Assembly: GCA_025267735.1 (NCBI GenBank)
Contig: CM046299.1
Location: forward strand, 17,258,232 to 17,322,231
Reading direction: 5' to 3'
Source: Mactra quadrangularis
Taxonomy: Eukaryota > Mollusca > Bivalvia > Venerida > Mactridae
DNA: 64,000 bases
The translations under genes and the position numbers were made by a program. This document shows, piece by piece, positions 1 through 9,000 of the stretch (position 1 is the stretch's first letter; every line of letters starts with the position of its first letter). The notes beneath the pieces were generated by a model. That model did no database searches. It was not told the origin of the DNA and was given only the letters and a program-made list of their open reading frames with translations.

Positions 1-124
1 TTCGTAAGAATTTTCGAGAAAAGGTACACTGGACTTTTTCCCGTCGGCAAAGTAGAAAAACGCATTGTTACGAGTATCATGGCTTTATAAGCCACCACAC
101 TCGTATATAGCTATGTTGAACCTC

Positions 125-270
125 ATTTTTCACAACCCGTGTTTTTCACAACTTGTGAAAAACGCGTACGCAATTTTCACAACTTGTGAAAAACACGTTA
201 GTAATTTTCACAAGTTGTGAAAATTGCGTACGCGTTTTTCACAAATGAGCAATGTGAAAATTACGTTAGA
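125..270. repeat. Array of short palindromes (left terminus)
   Basis: Several copies of the palindrome TTTTCACAACTTGTGAAAA alternate with linkers CGCGTACGCA and CACGTTAGTA. The same module recurs inverted at 1996-2130 and in part at 1226-1345 and 1750-1775. Each unit can form its own hairpin, and the two arrays can also pair with each other. Confidence 0.75.
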
Positions 271-384
271 CATATTTTTCGATTTTTAGTCCTAACGCAA
301 TTTTCACAACATGAGTCAATATCAAAGTATATTTTAAAGTATATTATGATAAACAAAATTAATGTTTCAGTTTTTTTTTAATAT

Positions 385-780
385 ATCATTTTGATGGTTA
401 ACGTCACACATGGAAGCAAGATGTCGCAACCACCCTAAGGTCTTCCACCAGCCAGATTTGTGCCTTATTTAACCACCTTTACGTGCAAGCAACCACTTAC
501 GCGCATAGAGAAACCATATGGTACATAGTAAGCACACATTTCCCATGGTACTGTTATAATGTCCATATTAACAAGCTTCGCATCCAAAGCGACCGCCTCG
601 AGGTCCATAGCAGCTGCTTAAGCACACTCTCATTGCAACATTTTCATTGCCCATAGTAATTACTTTCATGCTTCTAGCAAACATTTAGGTCCTAGAATCC
701 TACGTTACGCTCCCTAGAAACAGCACGAATATCCATGGTAACATTTATGTCCATAGCAACTTCTACCTAGCCTTAGTCGT
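385..780. repeat. Highly diverged ~20-bp minisatellite
   Basis: Units of about 19-21 bp follow one another, loosely of the form gtCCATAGCAACatttacat. The clearest are ATCCATGGTAACATTTAT, GTCCATAGCAACTTCTAC and CCCATAGTAATTACTTTCAT. Unit identity is low, so this is an old array. Many units carry a CCATRGYAAC core, which resembles an RFX X-box half site; whether that matters is unknown. Confidence 0.55.
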
Positions 781-1217
781 TTAAGTTCAAACTAGCGACT
801 CTTGGGGCATGAAGCACATAATCCATTATCCACCCTGACACTAATATTTATATATTGTGCATAGCTGGCAACATGAAGATTCTTTATTATTTCATATTTT
901 GGTGAGATATACAGTTGGTAAAAAATGTTTACATGTTGGGAAGATGCATGCATATTAAACTTAAATGAATATGGTTATAGCTTATGTAATTGATATATGA
1001 AAATGAAGGTCATCGATTTTTATTTATGCAATTATTTGATAATTGTGAGTTATATTTTGTGAATTATCACACTGTGGTCAATTTCAGAGGTACAGATTTA
1101 ATTGTCAGATTTTTTACCGTCGCTCAATATTGGAATTCGTAACAAAATTGCTGAGAAAGTGTGCCGATAAAACCTCGAGGCCGACAATATATTCCGGTAT
1201 AGAGCAAGTTTGCCATG

Positions 1218-1291
1218 TTGATCCTCATTTTTCACAAACGTGCTCTTCACAGGTTGTGAAAAACGCGTTCTGTGAAAAATGAGGTTCAAAC
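1218..1291. repeat. Compact internal copy of the foldback ends
   Basis: GTTGATCCTCATTTTTCAC at 1218 runs through a GTGAAAAACGCG palindrome to GAGGTTCAA at 1281-1289. It is followed at once by a second GTTGAACCTC (1292-1301). The back-to-back ends indicate a nested or partly duplicated copy of the surrounding element. Confidence 0.55.
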
Positions 1292-1370
1292 GTTGAACCT
1301 CATTTTTCACACACCGTGTTTTTCACAACCTGTAAAAATTACGCTCGTGTTTTTTTTCAACGTTTGCTTA

Positions 1371-1741
1371 AACCCATTTTGTGATAAAACCCCGAATTGT
1401 AATAATTATTGATAATAAACGGGTTGGTAAGTTCAACCACTTTTTAAATTCTCGTTTTGCAATATAATATGACAACTTGTTTTTCTGACGAAATCTTCAA
1501 ATTAATATGACGAATGTAAGTAATTTGTTATTGAACATTTATGTTTACTTGTTAAACATATTTCCCTTCCTTACCAATAATTCAAAGTATCGTACTATAT
1601 TTTATGATAAAATTAATATAACTAGACATTTTATTACATTTCGGGATTTGATTACAAATTACGTTTGTTTGTTCAATTACTTTTGTAATAACCCGTTTTG
1701 CAATAATTAAAACAATTCGGGCTTTTATTACAAAACGGGTT
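1371..1741. mobile_element. Nested MITE with ~54-bp inverted ends
   Basis: The left arm (1371-1425) begins AACCCATTTTGTGATAAAA. The right arm (1689-1741) reads inward as AACCCGTTTTGTAATAAAA. Both contain the block CCCGAATTGT. The ~370-bp segment has no coding potential and sits inside the larger foldback element. No convincing target duplication was found. Confidence 0.55.
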
Positions 1742-1895
1742 GTAACAAACTTTGAACCTCGTTTTTCACAAAAATCTTTTTGCAAGTGTGGTTCTTACAC
1801 CCACTGGGTCTCGTGTTTATCTGTAAATACTTTTCATGTTGTTTTCATGTTTGTAATATTGTCATAAAACATGTCACAAAAACAAAAAAAATAAT

Positions 1896-1914
1896 TACTT
1901 ACTTACTTACTTAC
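1896..1914. repeat. (ACTT)n microsatellite
   Basis: Four to five perfect ACTT units follow a short A-rich run. Confidence 0.8.
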
Positions 1915-2346
1915 AGCTAGCAACTAAAAAAATCACATGTGTGAAAAATGCGTTAGTACCAAAAAACTCAAAATTTTCAAAACCTTTTTACGTCACATTT
2001 AAAGTTGTGAAAAATGCGTTTCTATGCTCGTATGAAATTTGTATGCTAACGTGTTTTTCACACAAGTTGTGAAAAATGCGTACGTGTTTTTCACAAGTTG
2101 TGAAAAACACGGGTTGTGAAAAATGAGGTTCAACATAGCTATGTATTCAGTCGAACATAGGCTTGGGGTTCAATTTATGACAAGAAGAACATTTCTTTAA
2201 GTCTCTAATATATTATTCATACATACAACCTTACGTTTAAAGTGTTTTCCATTTAGAAAACTTTAATGGAAAAAAATGATATAAAAAAGAAACAGATATA
2301 CACATGTATGTTTTAATTGCACCAGCTTATATGACAGGGTAAAATC

Positions 2347-2795
2347 TAGGGGTGTAACGGTTAACCGATATACCGGTTAATATTGCAATACGAATTTTAA
2401 CGGTTTTTAACCGGTTTGTTTTTACTTGAACCGGTTTTTGTAGTTATATGTCGTGCGGTATTTTTATCATAATCTGAAAGTTTAATGTTTATATAAAAGT
2501 TAAAATGCGTTAAATACTTGAAATAATCTAACTGTGCTTTAAAGGTTAAACATTTAGTCTAATGAGAGCAAAATATCTTAAACGTTCGTTTCAAAATATG
2601 CATTTTTCTAACATATAAACCATTTTACACAAGTAGTTCAAACATTTGAATAAATATCATTTGAAAATACACATATTCTGATCCAATTAGTACGATGCAC
2701 ATGCATTAAATAATTCTTACAAAACAGTCTAACAAAAAACCGGTACGTATTGCAATATATTGCAATACGATTTTTACCGTATTGTTACACCCGTA
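2347..2795. mobile_element. hAT-type MITE (TAGGGGTGTAAC ends)
   Basis: The left end TAGGGGTGTAAC and right end GTTACACCCGTA are inverted with one mismatch. They are flanked by a perfect 8-bp target duplication GTAAAATC (2339-2346 and 2796-2803). The subterminal parts are rich in ACCGGTTAA and TATTGCAATACG palindromes. An 8-bp duplication with a TAGGG start is typical of hAT elements. It is non-coding and lies just downstream of the last visible aminopeptidase exon. Confidence 0.85.
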
Positions 2796-2996
2796 GTAAA
2801 ATCTAAAATTCAATTGATAGACCAATGTATATTGCATCATGTTTGCTTGTAGCATTTAAAAACTGATTCTGCCATTAAAGTACATATGCATTGCAAGGTA
2901 TTGTTATAAAGAAAACTGTGTGTTTCAATGAGCAAAACCATGTACACCAAGAAGTATGGAACACCGTTACTGTCTCATGTATACGATTAACATTAC

Positions 2997-3051
2997 CTTC
3001 ATTTAGCCAAAGATCATCCCACCAGTATGGAGATACTAAGTTACCAAACCA
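2997..3051 (-). CDS. Aminopeptidase exon: third zinc ligand (WLNEG)
   Basis: This exon is 55 nt. It encodes WFGNLVSPYWWDDLWLNE and the first base of Gly. The Glu is 18 residues after the second His of HEIAH, the exact M1 spacing. Acceptor TTTTTCAG, donor GAAG|GTAATG. No further exon is recognisable to its left. Confidence 0.93.
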
Positions 3052-6000
3052 CTGAAAAATTGTACAAATATATAATAACTGCATTGTATATGTGAATTGA
3101 TCGACAACTTTTTGTTTGTTTTGATTTTATGCATAATTAATTTTATTTTTATACATCGCATGGCTCGCCTTTTGAGCTAATACTCGCGTAGACCACATTC
3201 GCAGCACGTCTTGGAACCGGTTATAGCTTTAAATTTGTTATGTGGTACATGTAATGCAGTGAAACACCTTTGCAAAAGTCAATGAAGAAATGTATAAGAG
3301 CGTGAACTAACACCTTTAGTTTACTAACACCTTCGCTGATATCTATTCTAATATTTGTATCAGGAACATAAAACAGTATAGGTTTCTCATGTAATGGTGG
3401 ATACTAACTATATATATGTATATATACCTGATGAGCTATTTCATGAGCAATGATAATTGTAATCCATTCTTTATCTTCTAGGGATGATACACCTTCCTCA
3501 TATAACATGGCACTTTCTCTATATGTGATCAAACCCCAATGTTCCATTCCAGAAAATGACATTGTTGGTACAGCAATCATGTCTGTAGATGGTTAAAACA
3601 AATATACACGTATGTCTTCATCATAGACCGCATGACGTAAATATTGAGAGAAGTGTTATGTTTAATAATCATTTAAACTGTTCTTAAATGTATCATTGAC
3701 TGTAAATTGGCATGAGATGATTTCTACCTCTTGCGAACATGCAGCATCCATTCTAAACTGACACACTTCGTTTGTCACATCTTATGATATGGTTTTACTA
3801 CTGGCGATTATTTCTTTAAATAAGATTTCTGCCATGGACCCAAGGCCGGAAACTTAGTCTAAACATTTTGTCCATGAAGCAATCTATAGTTCATGTATAT
3901 AACATTAATAAGAAAGTTTCTATGTAACACACGACATATTTCATTTTACTAAGATAAAACCAGCTTGGTTTTATAACCGTGAAGTTATTGTGAATCATGG
4001 TTAAATATCAGATTAAATTTGTCAAACAATATGTGTTTCCAAAAGCAACAAAACCCCCACTAGCAATGCCAAGAGAATTACAGCTCAAATATAATGGTTG
4101 GTAAAATGTACATCGTCTGAATTATTTATATATGTAAAACAAGAAAGACATTACATAAGCTTACCTTCTTTAGGTAAAGAGTAAGGGATTTGAAAATACT
4201 CCTCGAAGAATTCCATGAACTTCATACCAATATCCAGAGCAAATTGTGTTTGGTTAATGGCAGCTTTTCTACTTATAGTACGGAACTAAATAATGCAAGA
4301 CGAACATATAAATGTAATATAATTCCAATAGAATTGTAAATCTCAACGTAAGATTTGAAAACAATAAAATTTTGTTTGTTGTTTTATAACGTAAAGTTAC
4401 GCTATAAAGATCACATTGGTTCTTACAAAGTCATGCCCCTTTTGACTTATAGTTAGACCACTCTGCTATTACGACCATCTGAATAGGCAGTCATAGTATT
4501 TTATGTAAGCTCATCCGATTAGTTGTCGTTGGTTCGATTTTGGCACCTTCTTGGGTTTTGTTCATAGAACAAATTTTAAGGTTACCTCTGCATACATATT
4601 TACTACAACAGCCGTAATAAACTTGTTTGGGCATGCCATTACAATGAAATACCGGGTTAAAACACTGGGGTCATACATCTTAGTCTGTCTCAAGCGATGT
4701 TTAGTAGGATGACCTACTACGGCAAATCGACTAAAATTTGTTAAACTAAGCCGCCCGTGACCGCTCTTTACATATATGTTTTGCAGGACATTGCGTCCAT
4801 TGAAGCAAATACATCATCTAACTCAATCTTCATCAAATGTTTTTATCATGATTAATTACAATTGCTAATGATGGTAGTTTCCTGGACAATTTGTCTACAA
4901 ACTTCGTGGACGTCTACGGAAATGAGATACTCGTGACGAAACTCATTACAACATTCTGACAACTGTTTTATCATATTTTTGAAATTTATATTGATTAAAT
5001 ACATCAACAACACACGCAACAACACAAACAACAGCAACAACACCAATATCAATTTTAAAATGAACTCACATAGTAAGGCGCTTATGATAAATGCTTGGTT
5101 GTAAGGTATAATGATTTGGAATGGTACGATATTGTTTTCCTGTGTGGAGTTGTTATAGTGTCTACCATTTTACTTTATATTAATTGAATCATAGTTGCGC
5201 CTACAGTGACATAGCTTGAGCATTTTGAAAGTTACACAAAATTGTCATTTTTGGTATTTATGAAAGCATAAAAATATGATTATGTCAGTCGAAATAGAAT
5301 GCTAGGCTCTTTGTCACGGATTGTCAAACAAAATTCTAAAATGTAATATTTTTCAATTATATACTTTTCCACACTACTCACTTTTTTATTGTTAGTGTCA
5401 TTTTATGCAATTTCGAAATTAAAATATTTATCCTAGTATTTGAGTTTCATTTCGCTCTTGCGCACGGGAGTATGCTACTTTACGCCAAAGGTAAGTTAGG
5501 TATACTTCACCATATTTAGTATTTTGACCATTTTAGCTGCTTTTAATCTGTTGCCCCTTTTGATTTAAAATACATTTCTTCCTCACTAATACCATTTTAC
5601 TTACAGTAATATTGTTGACTGAAGATTCTAGGAAACCAAGTTCACCAATAGCAAATGCGACCAGATATGTAGACATAGGCACAGTCTGTGGTTCATCAAA
5701 CACGTCTGTGTAGTAACCATCCTCATCTCTATTAAATAAAGGATTTATTTATTTCATTTTTACTGGGTTTAACACCGTGTCAACACAATGTAGGTCATTT
5801 CTACGGCGTCCAGCGCACATAACCTAGCTTTTCTGGACCCTAGTCAATAACCAATACTCACCTACCCTTCCACAAGGCCGAACACATCTCTATATACCTT
5901 AATAATGGAAGAAAATTGACATTATTGTCAAATTTTCTTGGAAGGGTATAACCTCCTCGGGTGGAATTCGAACTCGTACCCCTTCGGGACACGAGATTCC

Positions 6001-9000
6001 AAATATCGGCGCGCTACCAACTGCGCAATCGACCCGGGTTATTAAATAAAGGAGTGTGAAACTCATATATTTTATGTTAAACAATATCTGTGATTATTAT
6101 TCCGTTGCGTCAAAGTGTCGGCTGTATTAAGAGAATTAAAAAGACTCCCCAAGAAGATTGATTGATAGAAACCAGTAGCCCGATGACCAGGAACAATAGC
6201 TGTAAAGTCGGTGAATGTGCATAAGCATGAAACTTAAACTATAAAAGGCAATTACTTTACTTAACTTAAACAGGACGGTTGCTCCTGAGACACTCAGCAG
6301 GGTGTAACTCAGGGAGTGGCATATCTGGTCGGGTCTTGGGCGTTAGTTACAATAATTGGAAAAATTCGATATTTTTTCTGCATTTTTTGTGATTTTCGTT
6401 TTTGTCATGAATTTACTTAAATTTTAGCTGAGTGTTTTACATATATAACAAAAGGTGAGTGACTCAGTTTTAGTTTGACTCTAATTCTACTATTCTAGCT
6501 GAATTTTCGTTCAAGTACGACGATATGGATAAAAAGCACAGGTTGCCATGGAAACTGTGAAATTCAGTGTATATTAAGAGCTTATTTTTGATGATATTGC
6601 CGATTCAGAATCAGTGGACCATAAGAAGAAACAATTTAGCAGAGTGGCAAAAATCTAGGGAGGGGAGCACAGTGGACCCCTCTAGCTCCCTTATTAATAC
6701 GTCATACACAGCAAATCTAGTAGAGTCAAGTAACAACATTTAAAGAAGAGCATAGAATTTTACAAATTATGTCCTCCTACTTGGCTTTGACTTGTTAATG
6801 GCGGATTTAGAGGTGTTACTGTACATATATCACTTATCTTATTTACATCATGTGTACATTAACTTTTTCTGATTTTATCCAGTGAGGTCATTCAACTTTT
6901 AGAAACCTACTTGAACTATGACTTCAATAACATCTTTCATTTTTAGGCCTGTGGTAATGATGTGTTTTAAATTCTCAACATAAATGGCCATACATTGCGT
7001 ATTCCTGAGAAATAGGAAGATGTTAAATTCCAAATGATTGAATATGGCTGATTTATGCTAATTCGACAGCAAAAAGTACCTAAAATCCGTCAACTTTCGA
7101 AAAAAGAACTTTGGTATTAGTCTTAATGTCTTAAATTGACCATTTAAGTCAGTCTAATATCTGCTGTTGAGACAAGCTAAAAAATTATATTTTATTTAAA
7201 GACTATAAAATGATAAAATTAACAGATATGGAAAAAACCTTCATTGACGGTTCTTTGTTATGATATTTTAACCCATATTAATTGCAAAAGACATGATATT
7301 TGTTCATGGATATATACAGGAGGAGAGTTTCATTTTCTTAGAATTTTAAGTTTGTCTACTTTTCCAAGTAAACGTCAAGCATTCAAATGAAAACGCAACA
7401 TAAAGAAACTTAATTAAATACATCTTCACCAATATCACGTAACCCATATTATATTTACTTACGGCCTAAAGCCGTCAGGCTAACACAGGCGGTAGAACAC
7501 ACGTATTCTGATCGAGGGGTCGTGGTTCGATTTCCGGGTGGGGTGAGCTGGAGTGTAGCTTGGTCATGATATAATTTTCACGGCCATTCTCCCTGCTACC
7601 ACTAATTCTAAATTATGTAGAACTGTTGCCTGTCAGTCACTTACAGAAGTATGCGTATAGTAACTGGTTAACAGCTTAATCCAGAGATTTAGCATTTCCA
7701 GGAACCGTGAGTAGGTGGACTGACCGCTGTGATATGACAATACAATGTGTTGCTACAGCGTTAAATCCAACCAAAATAAAAACCTACTTACGGTCCAAGT
7801 GTTTCTCGTTTTGGTAAATTTGCCACACTGGTAACTTCAGCACTACGTTTGATTTTAAATATAAATACTGCTTTGAAATCAGGCTCATCGAAACAAGGAA
7901 ATACACGTCGAGCATCTGTGGGTTCCATCATCGTGGTCAATATGTACCTGGAACATATATTACACGTTTAAAGATATTGACAAAGAAGATGTGCAAACAC
8001 CATTGAAAACAGCCATTCCATGATGTTGTTTAACAGACTAAGCGACTTGCGGAACATCGCAAAAACATTTGTCCCTTAAATAAACAGAGCGATTAACAAA
8101 TAGCATTGAAGACAGCCATTCTATGATGAGTTTTAGCTTCCTAAGCGACTTGGGAATCCTCGCATTAACATTTGTCCCTTAAATAAACAGAGCCTCTTAA
8201 AAGTCATTGGGCAAAAGTTTTTATAAAAACTGATCATATCTACCGTAAACAATTTCATTATTAAAGCTTATTCATATGCCTTAGTTAGAATCATAATAAG
8301 TATACAGTATAGCCTCTGCAAAGCAGCCCTCTACATAACTATTCCTCTGCACAACAGCAGCTTTTGATATTTCCCGTAGGTGTAATTTCAATAAAGATTT
8401 ATCTCTCTAGAGCAACAACCTCTGAACAGCAACACCTTTAAGTCCCTCCCAGGGGGTGTTGTTCAAGAGAGGTTGTACTGTATTGGTAATAAACTTGTAA
8501 ACGCTGGTTTTTAAATTTTGATCAGATAACTCATTGTTTCTTTATTCTATGGGTAAATGAATAGGTTAATAAAACACGAGTTTGATCAAGGACCTGTGCG
8601 TGTCATTGTCTAAATGTTGATAACAAAACAAGTTAAATAAATCCTTTTTCAGAAAGAAACGGTTGAATGTCATTTGCGCTTTATATTGTGTTACATCTCA
8701 TCTTTATATTACTAATAACAAGCTAGTTCTAATTGGAATTATTATAAAAGGTATCATTGAAAATAAAGCTTAAAGTTTCTTTGATCTTGCTGCGATGGAA
8801 GAACACTGAGTAATGAAATAGTATTTGGGTAAAGGTTAGGGTCAATGAAAACTAAATATCACGTAGACTTATTCTAGAGTACAAATATAAATTCAGTAGC
8901 ATTAGAGATGAATCGTACCATTGTGCTCAGTACTAAATAGATGTTTATCACTTTCTATACTTTAAGTTATGCTGATTTATGGCAAGTGGTGAAACAATTG

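Larger units (their letters stand above)
115..2134. mobile_element. Foldback-type DNA element with palindrome-built terminal inverted repeats
   Basis: The left end starts GTTGAACCTC and the right end finishes GAGGTTCAAC. The terminal inverted repeats match over roughly 90 bp with few differences. Both ends are flanked by the 8-bp direct repeat ATAGCTAT (107-114 and 2135-2142), which is itself a palindrome. The termini consist of repeated short palindromes of the type TTTTCACAACTTGTGAAAA joined by CGCGTACGCA-like linkers. The interior holds a degenerate minisatellite, a compact secondary copy of the ends and a nested MITE. No transposase reading frame is visible, so it is non-autonomous. An 8-bp duplication fits hAT, P or Merlin families, but the terminal sequence is not one I can assign. 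Confidence 0.72.

Noticed and set aside
115..2134. Reading the left palindromic region as a replication origin or telomere-like repeat
   Set aside because: Inverted ends plus a direct 8-bp duplication are better explained by a transposable element.
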